Source: Candidatus Arsenophonus triatominarum (lineage in GTDB: Bacteria > Pseudomonadota > Gammaproteobacteria > Enterobacterales > Enterobacteriaceae). From it: a DNA stretch of 46,489 bases. This document shows positions 29,809 to 39,919 of this stretch, piece after piece. The translations under genes and the position numbers were made by a program. Location: the NCBI RefSeq assembly GCF_001640365.1, contig NZ_LWMI01000037.1, positions 1-46,489 on the forward strand. The letters are read 5' to 3'. The notes beneath the pieces were generated by a model. It was not told where the DNA came from and searched no databases. It worked only from the letters and a program-made list of their open reading frames with translations. The first letter of the stretch is position 1, and each line of letters begins with the position of its first letter.

Positions 29809-31231
29809 TGAAAAGTTCGCGCCAATGTTTAAACCGAAACGCATAAAAGTTTACTTTGGTGGTCGTGGCGGCATGAAAACGGTTTCTTTCGCTAAGATAG
29901 CATTAATAACAGCATCGATTAATAAACGTAGGTTTTTATGCTTACGTGAGTTTATGAATTCAATTGAAGATTCTGTACACGCTGTTTTACAAGCGGAAAT
30001 AGAAACTTTGCGATTACAAAACCGATTTCGCATTCTTAATAATTATATTGAAGGTATAAATGATTCTATTTTTAAATACGGACAATTAGCACGTAATATA
30101 GCTTCTATCAAGTCAAAGCATGATTTTGATGTTGCATGGATAGAAGAAGCTGAAACAGTATCTGAAAAGAGTCTTGATATACTTATACCGACAATACGAA
30201 AGCCTGGTTCTGAGCTGTGGTTTTCATTTAATCCGGCAGAAGAAGATGGCGCTGTATATAAGCGTTTCGTTAAGCCTTACAAGGAAATAATTGATGTTCA
30301 AGGCTATTACGAAGACGATGACTTATATGTCGGCAAAGTGAGTTACCTGGATAATCCCTGGTTATCCGAAGAACTCAAAAATGATGCTGAGAAGATGAAA
30401 CGTGAAAACTATAAAAAATGGCTTCATGTTTACGGTGGCGAGTGTGATGCTAATTATGATGATGCATTAATTCAGCCTGAGTGGGTGGATGCTGCGATCG
30501 ATGCTCACATCAAGTTAGGACTTAGGCCAAGAGGCATTCGTGTTGTTACCTTTGACCCTGCCGATTCTGGTCAGGATGAAAAAGCATTATCAAAACGCTA
30601 TGGCGTGCTTGTTGAGGATTGTGTGAGTTGGTCAGAAGGTGATGTGGCAGATGCAACTATTAGGGCTTTTGATGAAGCATTTGACTATCGAGCTGATGAT
30701 TTTATTTATGACAACATTGGTTTAGGTGCGGGTACAGTAAAAACTCATCTAAGACAGAGTAACGATGGTAATAAGATGGTTGTAACTGGCTTTGGCGCTG
30801 GTGATTCTCCTGATTATCCTAATGAAATATATGTTCCAGGGAATGGTGAATATATTTCATCAACAAATAATGATGACAGAACTAACCGTGATACGTTTAG
30901 AAATAAACGCGCGCAATATTGGGTTTATTTGGCAGATAGATTTTATAAAACCTGGCGCGCAGTTGAAAAGAGAGAATATATCGATCCGGATGAGTTGATA
31001 AGCCTATCATCAAAAATAAAAAAACTATCACAACTTAAGTCTGAATTGGTTAAACAACAACGAAAACGCACCGCGGGTAATCGATTAATCCAATTGATTA
31101 GCAAAGAGGAGATGAGATCAAAAGGAATAAAATCACCCAATATGGCTGATACCCTCATGATGTCATTTGCTAATCCCATTCGTTTAAAAGAAGACACTGA
31201 AATATTCGTTCCCTCATCTTCTAGTTGGTAA
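29792..31231 (+). CDS. Terminase large subunit (Sf6 gp2-like)
   Basis: A 479-residue packaging ATPase-nuclease. Walker A at residues 23-30 reads GGRGGMKT, whereas Sf6 gp2 has GGRGSGKS; the Met before Lys is unusual. Walker B is in FDVAWIEEAE. The RNase H-like nuclease half starts near residue 250 (VVTFDPADSGQDEKAL). The ends FRNKRAQYWVYLADRFYKTW and SPNMADTLMMSF and the terminus EIFVPSSSSW match Sf6 gp2 closely (EIYVPSSSGW). It starts at a GTG inside the small terminase gene. The frame is intact; it translocates DNA into the head and makes headful cuts. Confidence 0.93.
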   Translation: MKVQISEKFAPMFKPKRIKVYFGGRGGMKTVSFAKIALITASINKRRFLCLREFMNSIEDSVHAVLQAEIETLRLQNRFRILNNYIEGINDSIFKYGQLARNIASIKSKHDFDVAWIEEAETVSEKSLDILIPTIRKPGSELWFSFNPAEEDGAVYKRFVKPYKEIIDVQGYYEDDDLYVGKVSYLDNPWLSEELKNDAEKMKRENYKKWLHVYGGECDANYDDALIQPEWVDAAIDAHIKLGLRPRGIRVVTFDPADSGQDEKALSKRYGVLVEDCVSWSEGDVADATIRAFDEAFDYRADDFIYDNIGLGAGTVKTHLRQSNDGNKMVVTGFGAGDSPDYPNEIYVPGNGEYISSTNNDDRTNRDTFRNKRAQYWVYLADRFYKTWRAVEKREYIDPDELISLSSKIKKLSQLKSELVKQQRKRTAGNRLIQLISKEEMRSKGIKSPNMADTLMMSFANPIRLKEDTEIFVPSSSSW

Positions 31232-31233
31232 TT

Positions 31234-33435
31234 ATGGCTGAAACATTACATAAAAGACATGAGCAAATTATGCTCAGATTTGACCGTGCGCACTTATCGC
31301 AAAAAGAAGTAAGAAGTAAATGTATTGAGGCGACAAGATTTGCGCGAGTTCCTGGTGGGCAATGGGAAGGCGCAACGGCCGCTGGATCTGAAGTAAAAGA
31401 ACATTTTGAGAAATATCCCAAATTTGAAATCAATAAAATATCTAATGAATTAAACAGAATAATTAGCGAATATCGCAATAATCGAATTACGGTGAAATTT
31501 AGGCCTGGTGACAAGGAAGCTAGCGAAGAATTAGCCAATAAATTAAATGGGTTATTTCGTGCTGATTACGAAGAAACCGACGGTGGTGAGGCATGTGATA
31601 ATGCATTCGATGATGCAGCGACAGGTGGATTTGGTTGTTTCAGGCTGACGACAAATTTAGTCAATGAACTTGAACCCATGGATGAAAGACAGCGTATTCG
31701 CTTGGAGCCAATATACGATCCTGCCCGCTCCGTTTGGTTTGATCCTGACGCAAAGAAATATGATAAGTCTGATGCTGAATGGGCTTTCTGTATGTATTCA
31801 CTGTCAGTTGATAAATACAAAACTGAATACAATAAAGATCCGTCGACGTTAGATAGCAGAATTGAGAAAACTTGGGATTATGACTGGTTTGATAATGATG
31901 TTGTTTATATTGCCAAGTATTATGAAGTAAAAAAAGAATCCGTCGATGTTATTAGTTTTAGCAATCCCTTCACTAATGAAAAAGTCACCTATGACAGTGA
32001 TCAACTTCAACTTGTTCAGGATGATCTTGAAGACATAGGCTTTATCGAGGAAGCTCGGCGAACCATAAAGCGCAAACATGTTTATGTCTCAGTGATTGAT
32101 GGTGATGGATTCCTCGAGAAAGCTCAACGAATACCAGGTGATCATATTCCGTTAATTCCAGTCTATGGTAAGCGGTGGTTTATCGATGATATTGAGCGAG
32201 TTGAGGGGCATATAGCAAAAGCCATGGATGCACAACGGTTGTATAACTTACAAGTGTCGATGCTGGCAGATTCTGCGACTCAGGATACGGGCTCAATTCC
32301 GATTGTTGGTAAAAGTCAGATAAAAAAACTGGAGAAATATTGGGAAACTAGAAATAAGAACAGACCCGCTTTTTTACCATTAAATGAGATTGTTGACAAA
32401 CAAGGCAATATTATTGCGCCACCAACGCCAATAGGATACACCCAACCGCAGCCACTCAATCAGGCAATGGCGGCATTATTACAACAAACCAGTAGTGATA
32501 TTCAGGAAGTAACCGGTTCAAGTCAGGCTATGCAACAAATGCCAAGCAATATAGCTAAAGAGACGGTTAATAATCTGATGCATCGTTCTGATATGTCCTC
32601 ATTTATTTACCTTGATAACATGGCCAAAAGTCTTAAGCGAGCAGGTGAAGTTTGGTTATCGATGGCACGTGAAGTCTATGGTTCAGACAGAGAAGTCCGT
32701 ATTGTTAATGATGATGGTACGGACGATATAGCGTTAATGTCGGTTGCCATCAAAGATAAGCAGACAGGACAAGTGGTAGCGATGAATGACTTATCGACGG
32801 GGCGTTATGATGTCACCGTTGATGTGGGGCCATCTTATACAGCGAGACGTGATGCTACTGTTTCAGTTCTGACTAATCTGTTGGCTGGAATGTTACCGCA
32901 AGACCCAATGCGTGCAGTTGTTCAGGGGATTATTCTAGACAATATGGACGGGGAAGGGCTCGACGAGTTCAAAGATTACAATCGCAAGCAGTTATTAACT
33001 CAAGGCGTTGTTAAGCCTCGTAATGCAGAAGAAGCCCAAGTTGTTGATCAGGCTCAACAGCAAGCCCAACAACCTAATGCTGAACTTGTAGCCGCTCAAG
33101 GGGTATTGATGCAAGGGCAAGCTGAAGTTCAGAAAGCGAAGAACGAAGAGTTGTCTATTCAGGTTAAAGCTTTTCAGGCTCAGACTGAGGCTAGAGTAGC
33201 AGAAGCCAAAGTTGTTCAGATTCTTGCCTCTGCTGATAGTACAAAGCGCTCTGAAATTAGAGAAGCGCTAAAAATGTTACATCAATTCCAGAAAGAACAA
33301 GGCGACTCATCACGAGCAGATGCCGAGTTAATTCTAAAAGCAACCGATATGCAGCATAAGCAAAGCTTAGATGTTGCGAAAACTATTCAATCACAAAATA
33401 ACCAACAGTCTCCTGCGGACTTCTCGCAGAGTTAA
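31234..33435 (+). CDS. P22-type portal protein
   Basis: A 733-residue portal (P22 gp1 has 725). The N-terminal FARVPGGQWEGATAAGSEVK and the core FEINKISNELNRIISEYRNN, then TGGFGCFRLTT and EPIYDPARSVWFDPDAKKYD, are typical. The C-terminal region (from about residue 590) is Gln/Ala-rich coiled coil (QAQQQAQQPNAELVAAQGVL), the barrel that reaches into the head in P22. Twelve copies form the DNA entry channel and the tail attachment site. Intact. The ATG lies 3 bp after the terminase stop. Confidence 0.95.
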   Translation: MAETLHKRHEQIMLRFDRAHLSQKEVRSKCIEATRFARVPGGQWEGATAAGSEVKEHFEKYPKFEINKISNELNRIISEYRNNRITVKFRPGDKEASEELANKLNGLFRADYEETDGGEACDNAFDDAATGGFGCFRLTTNLVNELEPMDERQRIRLEPIYDPARSVWFDPDAKKYDKSDAEWAFCMYSLSVDKYKTEYNKDPSTLDSRIEKTWDYDWFDNDVVYIAKYYEVKKESVDVISFSNPFTNEKVTYDSDQLQLVQDDLEDIGFIEEARRTIKRKHVYVSVIDGDGFLEKAQRIPGDHIPLIPVYGKRWFIDDIERVEGHIAKAMDAQRLYNLQVSMLADSATQDTGSIPIVGKSQIKKLEKYWETRNKNRPAFLPLNEIVDKQGNIIAPPTPIGYTQPQPLNQAMAALLQQTSSDIQEVTGSSQAMQQMPSNIAKETVNNLMHRSDMSSFIYLDNMAKSLKRAGEVWLSMAREVYGSDREVRIVNDDGTDDIALMSVAIKDKQTGQVVAMNDLSTGRYDVTVDVGPSYTARRDATVSVLTNLLAGMLPQDPMRAVVQGIILDNMDGEGLDEFKDYNRKQLLTQGVVKPRNAEEAQVVDQAQQQAQQPNAELVAAQGVLMQGQAEVQKAKNEELSIQVKAFQAQTEARVAEAKVVQILASADSTKRSEIREALKMLHQFQKEQGDSSRADAELILKATDMQHKQSLDVAKTIQSQNNQQSPADFSQS

Positions 33436-33445
33436 GGGGTAATAG

Positions 33446-34344
33446 ATGGAAAACGAACTGATCATTGATGGTCAGGCTGTACCTATGTCTGAAAATCAGA
33501 AACGACAACAGCTAGAAACAACAGAACAAACAAAGCAAGTTAGTGAGAGTAACACCACTGACAATGCTGAAATTGTGACTGGTGAATCATCTGAAGTAAA
33601 ACCAGATCAGAACGTCGATCAGGAACAAGATTACTCCTTGCAGATCGGCGATGAAGAAATCTCGCTGGCTGATGACGATGATTCAATTGAAGGAAAGCCA
33701 GCTCCTAAGTGGGTTAAAGAACTTAGAAAAGGATTTAAAGAAACACAGAAAGAAAATCGCGATTTGAAACGACAGCTTGAGGAATTGACAACCAAGCAGT
33801 CTTATCAATCGCCAGTGAATCATGATAACGTTATTCCTGCTAAACCCACCTTGGAATCATGTGATTATGATGAAGAAGTCTATGAAAAAGCACTGACAGA
33901 TTGGCATGAGAAAAAAAGCCATGTCGAACAAAAAAACAAGCGCAGCAAAGGCAGCAACAAGAAGTTCAGGAACGATTTATTCAGCGTTTAAAATCCCATC
34001 AACAACGTGCAGCTAAATTACCCGTAAAAGATTATACGGAGATGGAAGAGGTTGTACGTTCAGAAGTTCCAGTACTACAACAGGAAATTTTAATTCATGC
34101 TGCTGATGAGGGAACAGAACTTATCGCCTATGCACTTGGAAAAAACAAAGCATTACGCCAGCGGCTTACCGCTGAGAATGATCCTATCCGAGCCGCGTTT
34201 CTGTTAGGTCAAATTAGCCAGAAGGTAAAACTGGCACCCAAACCTAAAAAAACACCTAAGCCTGAACCCGAGCTAAAAGGTGGCGCCGGAAACGTGAAAT
34301 CCGATGAGTTTAACAAATTGTGCCCAGGTGCAATTATTGAATAA
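33446..34344 (+). pseudogene. Scaffolding protein, frameshifted
   Basis: The first frame (MENELIIDGQAVPMSENQKR) is acidic and Gln-rich and holds the helical part KWVKELRKGFKETQKENRDL. After EQK it leaves register in a seven-A run (33929-33937) and stops at 33991. The correct frame continues KQAQQRQQQEVQERFIQRLK, then the helix of the later part and the basic end PKPKKTPKPEPELKGGAGNV to 34344. One A restored gives about 299 residues, close to the 303 of P22 scaffold. Scaffold directs head assembly and leaves before packaging. Confidence 0.87.
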
Positions 34345-34664
34345 GAGTAAAAAAATGGCAAATAATCTAGACTCAAATATTAGTCAAATCGTTTTAAAAA
34401 AATTCTTACCCGGTTTTATGTCGGATATTGTTTTGTGTAAAACCGTTGACAGGCAATTATTATCGGGTGAGATAAACTCAAACACGGGCGACAGTGTGAG
34501 CTTTAAGCGTCCGCATCAATTCAAGTCTGAAAGAACAGAGACAGGTGACATTACGGGGAAAGATAAAAATGGTCTTATCTCTGGCAAAGCGACAGGCAAA
34601 GTCGGTAAATACATCACGGTGGCTGTTGAATGGACACAAATTGAAGAAGCGTTAAAGCTTAAAT

Positions 34665-35857
34665 TGTATTAGTCTTAACTTAATCCGACAATTCTGATTT
34701 AAAAAAGAGCGTTACCGGTTTTAATTAACATCATTAGATAATTAAATAAAAGGTAATTCTATGTATCAAACAAATAATCCTATCACAAACATAAAGTCGG
34801 GTTACTTAACCTCGCTGAAAAGCTTAATAACGTCTCAAAAGCCTGTAAGATTATGGGGGTATCCCGAGATACGTTTTATCGCTACCAGGAACTTGTTAAC
34901 GATGGTGGGATAGACGCTTTAATTAATCAAAATCGACGGGTGCCTAACGTAAAAAATAGAGTAGATGAACAGATTGAAAGCGCTGTAGTCGAGTATGCGA
35001 TTGAATACCCTGCACACGGTCAACACCGCAGTAGTAATGAACTAAGAAAAAAAGGCATTTTTGTTTCGGGGAGTGGCGTTCGCTCTATTTGGCTGCGCCA
35101 TAATCTCGAAAATTTTACAAAACGCCTAAAAGCGCTTGAAGATAAAATCGCAACAGAAGGAATTATCCTGTCAGAATCACAAATCAGTGCTCTAGAAAAG
35201 AAAGCGCAAGATGATGAAGCCTGTGGTGAGATTGAAACAGCGCATCCAGGTTATCTGGGTTCACAAGATACTTTTTATGTCGGTCATTTAAAAGGCGTTG
35301 GTCGTGTTTATCAACAAACTTACATTGATACTTACAGTAAAGTCGTTCATTGTAAGCTTTACACAACAAAAAGCGCGATAACGGCGGCAGATTTATTAAA
35401 TGACAAGGTTCTCCCTTTTTATTCCCAGCATGGGTTACCGGTGTTACGTATACTGACGGACAGAGGCAGTGAGTATTGTGGTAAAGTTGAACATCACGAT
35501 TATCAACTTTATCTCGCTATCAATGATATTGATCATACAAAAACTAAAGCTCGTTCACCTCAAACTAATGGGATTTGTGAACGCTTTCATAAAACTGTAT
35601 TACAAGAGTTCTATCAGGTGGCTTTTCGTAAGAAAATCTATAGGGCTTTAAATGAATTACAAGCTGATTTAGATAAATGGTTAGCGGAATATAATAACCA
35701 ACGCACTCATCAAGGAAAAATGTGTTGCGGTCGAACTCCTATGGCAACTTTACACGATGGAAAACAACTTTGGAGAGAGAAAGATTTAAATCAAATTTAA
35801 CCTGACAGGTACTGTATAAATAACCGGTAACTGTCAGATTAAGTCTGAGCTACTACA
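34665..35857 (+). mobile_element. IS481-like insertion sequence, copy 2
   Basis: An 1193-bp copy of the element at 11009-12202 in the same orientation, with the same ends (TGTATTAGTC... and ...GAGCTACTACA). The right flank is GCTTAAT and the left flank GCTTAAAT: a 7-bp target duplication in which the left copy gained one A. It interrupts the coat gene. Confidence 0.92.
34761..35800 (+). pseudogene. IS481-like transposase, frameshifted at codon ~9
   Basis: The gene starts at the same ATG as copy 1, but ATCATCAAAC has become ATCACAAAC (one T lost near 34785), which breaks the frame early. An internal start at 34853 would give 315 residues missing the first helix of the helix-turn-helix domain. 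The catalytic core is intact and differs from copy 1 by only a few base changes (for example CGTAGT to CGCAGT near 35030). Confidence 0.85.
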
Positions 35858-36842
35858 GCTTAATCAGCTTGAACAAATTCTATCACCGATTCATGAGCGT
35901 ATGGTGACTGATCTTGAAACAGAATTAGCCCATTTCATGATGAACAATGGTGCGCTATCGCTAGGCTCACCGAATACACCGATAAAGAAATGGTCAGATG
36001 TGGCTCAAACGGCCTCATTCATAAAAGATATTGGCATTAAAACCAGTGAAAACTACGCCGTCATGGATCCGTGGTCAGCCCAACGGCTTGCCGATGCACA
36101 AACTACTATCTCCGCTGAACCTTTAGTGCGTTCAGCTTGGGAAAACGCGCAAATAACAGGTAATTTTGGGGGGATCCGTGCATTAATGTCTAATGGTCTT
36201 GCATCAAGAGAGCAAGGGGATTTTGACGGAACAATCACAGTGAAAACAGCGCCTAACGTTGATTATCTTTCTGTTAAGGATTCCTACCAGTTTACGATAA
36301 CATTAACTGGAGCAACACCGAGTAAGACAGGTTTTTTAAAAGCCGGTGATCAGCTTAAATTTACGTCTACTCACTGGTTAAATCAGCAAAGTAAGCAAAC
36401 GTTATATAACGGATCGACAGCAATCAGTTTTACAGCAACAGTGCTGGAAGAGACTGACTCTACATCTTCTGGTGATGTTACTGTCAAATTATCGGGTGTT
36501 CCAATTTATGATGAAAAAAATGCCCAATACAATGCCGTTGATGCAAAAGTTAAGGCAGGAGATGCCGTTTCTATCATAGGAACTGCAAAACAACAGATGA
36601 AACCTAATCTTTTTTACAATAAGTTTTTCTGTGGGTTAGGAACCATCCCCTTGCCAAAATTACATAGCATTGATTCAGCAGTCGCAAGTTATGAGGGTTT
36701 CTCTATTCGTGTACACAAATATGCTGATGGGGATGCAAATAAACAGATGATGCGTTTTGATTTATTACCTGCCTATGTCTGTTTTAATCCACATATGGGT
36801 GGCCAATTTTTTGGCAATGCTTGATTATCTTCGTAACAATAT

Positions 36843-36866
36843 GGGAGCGTTGGCTCCCTTTTTTTT
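36843..36866 (+). terminator. Intrinsic terminator after the coat gene
   Basis: GGGAGC-GTTG-GCTCCC and eight T. It would partly end transcripts behind the highly expressed coat gene; the genes after it are needed in smaller amounts. Confidence 0.88.
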
Positions 36867-36880
36867 ATTTGAGGTTACTC

Positions 36881-37084
36881 ATGGAAAGAAAAAGCGTTTT
36901 CGTCTGGTCGGATAATAAAGCTGGATTTGTTCAGGCAGTGATTGTTGCAGCGGATTTCCCTGTCTTCAAAAAAATGGGCTTTGTTTCATCTGTTGATGAA
37001 GTAAAGGAACCTAAAAAAACACCTGAAAAATCTAATGAGCCTAAAAAAGAAAAGGGCACTAAAGATGAGAAAGCCGTTAACTAA
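36881..37084 (+). CDS. Small protein between coat and gp4
   Basis: A 67-residue protein starting MERKSVFVWSDNKAGFVQAV with GAGG eight bases upstream. The first 40 residues look folded (beta-rich), the C-terminal half is a Lys/Glu/Pro tail (VKEPKKTPEKSNEPKKEKGT). It sits where Sf6-like phages carry an extra small gene between coat and head-completion genes. Its end overlaps the gp4 start by 20 bp. Function unknown. Confidence 0.6.
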   Translation: MERKSVFVWSDNKAGFVQAVIVAADFPVFKKMGFVSSVDEVKEPKKTPEKSNEPKKEKGTKDEKAVN

Positions 37085-37544
37085 AGGTGAGATTGTTCTG
37101 TTTGCTTTGCGTAAGGCGGGTATTGCCTCAGATGCGACTAACACAGAGGTAGAACCACAATCGTTTGAAGATAGTATTACTGACCTTGAAGACTTGATGG
37201 CAGAGTTACAAATTACATTTGGGGATTTGGGCTATCAGTTTTCATTAGATGAACAACCCGCAGCCGATGATGCGTCAGGTCTTCCTCGTAAATATAAACA
37301 GGTTATTGGTTATCAATTGATGCTGAGAATGTTATCGGATTATTGCATTGAGCCTACCCCGAGACAAGAAGCGTCGGCCGCCGCCTCCTATGATGCGCTT
37401 CTTATTGACACGCTCAGTGTTCCACCAATAGAAAGGCGGGGTGATATGCCTGTTGGTCAAGGTAATAAATACTCCTCGTTAGGCGCTGATAGCTATTATG
37501 CTGAGAGGGGATTCCATGCCAAAAATGCAGATTCCGCTAGCTAA
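37065..37544 (+). CDS. Tail accessory factor gp4 (P22 type)
   Basis: A 159-residue homologue of P22 gp4 (166 residues): TKGEIVLFALRKAGIASDAT, EVEPQSFEDSITDLEDLMAE, ending MPVGQGNKYSSLGADSYYAE. Twelve copies bind beneath the portal and start tail assembly; P22 gp4 also has muramidase activity. The ATG is placed by homology. It overlaps the gp10 gene by 29 bp. Intact. Confidence 0.92.
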   Translation: MRKPLTKGEIVLFALRKAGIASDATNTEVEPQSFEDSITDLEDLMAELQITFGDLGYQFSLDEQPAADDASGLPRKYKQVIGYQLMLRMLSDYCIEPTPRQEASAAASYDALLIDTLSVPPIERRGDMPVGQGNKYSSLGADSYYAERGFHAKNADSAS

Positions 37545-39276
37545 AGGATTAGCTAAAGATGTCAAGACCGCAGATTATATTGATGCATTACCCGTAAATA
37601 TGCTGGCAACACCTAAAGAGGTGCTTAATGCTGCGGGTTATTTAAGATCATTCCCTGGTATTGAAAAAAAACAGGAAGTGAACGGCATATCACGTGGTGT
37701 GCAATTTAATACAAAAAACAACACTATCTATCGAGTCTGTGGTAACAAGCTTTATCTTAATGGCATTCAAATTGCTAATATACCTGGAACTGATCGGGTT
37801 TCACTTTCTCATTCAGGAAACAGTCAAGCGATTTGCTTTGGTGGAAAATTAAAGTTCTATGACTATGATGGGAAAGAAAAAGAATTATCAAATTGGCCAG
37901 AAGAGGTTGTTGTCAAAAAAGGATACACACGAGAAGTAAAAAAATGGGAACATAAAGCTGGTAATGATGATTTTGTGACATTATCAAAAGATGATATTGA
38001 AGGATATTTATCCCTTAAAATTATTCCAAAATCATCTGATGGCAAAAAGGGAAATGAAATAACGATTTCTGAATCTCAGTTCGGATCACGTGTATCGCAA
38101 AGTAATCCTGGAGGAAATAAACCTTATTTGACGGATATTTTGGTGGAAGGAATTAAGCGAATAGGGGGAAAAATAACAATAACTTATAAGATGAATAGTT
38201 CCACCACTGATTCTACAGAATTTGCAATGATTCAGACTGTGCCAGAAGTTATTGAAAGATATCCGCAATACAACTTAGGCGAAGTTATTGATGTTTGTCA
38301 CAATAGAAGTCGTTATGTATTTTTGCAAAAAGGGGGTAATCGATTTGGCATAACTGATCTTGAAGATGAATCAAAACCTGATAGATATAGACCATTTTAC
38401 AGCGCTGAATCGCAACCTGATGGGATAGTTTCAGTTGCATCATGGCGAGACATGATAGTCTGTTTTGGTTCTTCTACGATTGAATACTTTTCGTTAACTG
38501 GCTCTTCTGATACTTCACAACCCATTTATATTGCTCAACCAGCGTATATGATTCAGATTGGTATTGCAGGTCGTAATTGCAAATGTCGTTATCAGGACAA
38601 TTACGCAATTATTAGTCATCATTCTATTGGTCAACCATCAGTTTATATTATAGGTTCAGGTGAAAAAAACAAAATATCAACGGCTACTATTGATAAAATC
38701 ATCAGTAATTATTCTGCTGATGAATTGTCTAAATCAGTTATGGAATCAATTAAATTTGATAATCATGAATTATTAATTATTCATCTTTCAAAGCATACTC
38801 TTTGTTTCGATATTTCTGCAAATAATCAATGGTCGATACTGAAATCAGGACTTTATGACAATCCCTATCGTGCGATTGATTTTATGTTCTATGGAAATCA
38901 AATCACAGCGGGTGACAAGAAAGAAGGAATTATCGGTAATTTAGTTTTCGACGCATCAAGTCAATACGAACAATCGACAGAACACCTTCTTTATACACCA
39001 ATGATAAAAGCTGACAATGCAAGATTATTTGATTTTGAACTGGAATCTTCGACTGGTGTTGCTCAAATTGCAGATAAATTATTTCTGTCCGCAACAACAG
39101 ACGGCATCAATTATGGCAGAGAGCAATTAATAGAGCAAAACTCCCCGTTTCGTTATGACCAGCGAGTTATTTGGCGAAGAATTGGCAGAGTTAGAAAAAA
39201 TATTGGTTTTAAAATACGTATCATCACTAAATCACCTGTGACATTATCGAATATGTCGCTAAGGATTGAACAATGA
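37516..39276 (+). CDS. Tail hub / packaged DNA stabilisation protein gp10, with extra domain
   Basis: A 586-residue homologue of P22 gp10 (472 residues). The N terminus (YIDALPVNMLATPKEVLNAA; GYLRSFPGIE) and the second half (ESQPDGIVSVASWRDMIVCF; GSSTIEYFSLTG; LFLSATTDGINYGREQLIEQ; ITKSPVTLS) are well conserved. Between LSNWPEE (about residue 130) and YNLGEVID (about 252) lies an insert of roughly 115 residues, beta-rich and charged, that P22 gp10 lacks. gp10 forms the hexameric hub under gp4 to which tailspikes and needle bind. Frame intact. Confidence 0.93.
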   Translation: MPKMQIPLAKGLAKDVKTADYIDALPVNMLATPKEVLNAAGYLRSFPGIEKKQEVNGISRGVQFNTKNNTIYRVCGNKLYLNGIQIANIPGTDRVSLSHSGNSQAICFGGKLKFYDYDGKEKELSNWPEEVVVKKGYTREVKKWEHKAGNDDFVTLSKDDIEGYLSLKIIPKSSDGKKGNEITISESQFGSRVSQSNPGGNKPYLTDILVEGIKRIGGKITITYKMNSSTTDSTEFAMIQTVPEVIERYPQYNLGEVIDVCHNRSRYVFLQKGGNRFGITDLEDESKPDRYRPFYSAESQPDGIVSVASWRDMIVCFGSSTIEYFSLTGSSDTSQPIYIAQPAYMIQIGIAGRNCKCRYQDNYAIISHHSIGQPSVYIIGSGEKNKISTATIDKIISNYSADELSKSVMESIKFDNHELLIIHLSKHTLCFDISANNQWSILKSGLYDNPYRAIDFMFYGNQITAGDKKEGIIGNLVFDASSQYEQSTEHLLYTPMIKADNARLFDFELESSTGVAQIADKLFLSATTDGINYGREQLIEQNSPFRYDQRVIWRRIGRVRKNIGFKIRIITKSPVTLSNMSLRIEQ

Positions 39277-39919
39277 CGAATCAATATGCAAATCCAGGAT
39301 TAAAGGAGCCAATCAGCGTCCAAGGTTCATATATCACCCCTGATATCCTTCCTTCAAATTTCAGCGAATCTTATCGTAGGATCGTTTTAAGTGGTGCCGA
39401 GGATATAGGCAAAGTCGTTAACAGAGCTAACGACTCAGGATATGAAGCTTATGCTGCGCAACTTAAAAATGAAGAGCAAGATATTATCCTTGGGAATCAC
39501 GAGGAAAGGATAACAAAACTGAGGAGGGTTTAGCAAGTCTTGAGGTTCGGGTGCTTAATATTGAGAACGACGTTAACGGACTTAAAATAAAGATACAAGA
39601 CTTGGATGGCAAAGTATCCGAAATTATCGTTGATTACGTCTCCTTGAGTCGAGTGACTCAGCAAAATTTATCATCATCCCTCAATGTCAACACTGCTTAT
39701 TCCGTTAACGGTACAAAAGTGGTTGGTCAGCGTGTTATTGGATTTACTCCCGCTATCGGTACTCCATTGAAGAACGCTTTTGATGCAGATCAATCCTTCG
39801 CAATTGGAAAAAAGTATAAAAAAGATGAAATTGATGCATTGGCTAATGCATTAATCGCATCCCGCCAGCGCATCAAGGCACTAGAAGACGCGTTAAGATC
39901 GCACGGGTTGATTGACTGA
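39273..39919 (+). pseudogene. Tail needle gp26, frameshifted
   Basis: The first frame (MTNQYANPGLKEPISVQGSY ... KNEEQDIILGNHEERITK) matches the gp10-binding N terminus of P22 gp26. It stops at 39531-39533. The second frame continues EEGLASLEVRVLNIENDVNG, a coiled coil, and ends with the tip LANALIASRQRIKALEDALR then SHGLID, identical in style to P22 (ALITERRRTKALEDALRAHG). One A missing in ACAAAACTG (39508-39514) separates them. Expected length about 215 residues. The needle plugs the portal channel and pierces the outer membrane. Confidence 0.9.

Larger units (their letters stand above)
34355..36824 (+). pseudogene. Major coat protein (Sf6 gp5-like), split by IS481-like element
   Basis: The reading frame MANNLDSNISQIVLKKFLPG ... 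VEWTQIEEALKL is cut by the insertion at 34665; it resumes after the element with NQLEQILSPIHERMVTDLET and runs to 36824. Removing the element and one 7-bp repeat gives about 423 residues. Segments such as ETELAHFMMNNGALSLGSPN, YAVMDPWSAQRLADAQTT and MKPNLFYNKFFCGLG match the Shigella phage Sf6 coat nearly word for word. The central part (about 225-345) is the inserted I-domain of the P22/Sf6 fold. No head can be made in this state. Confidence 0.93.
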
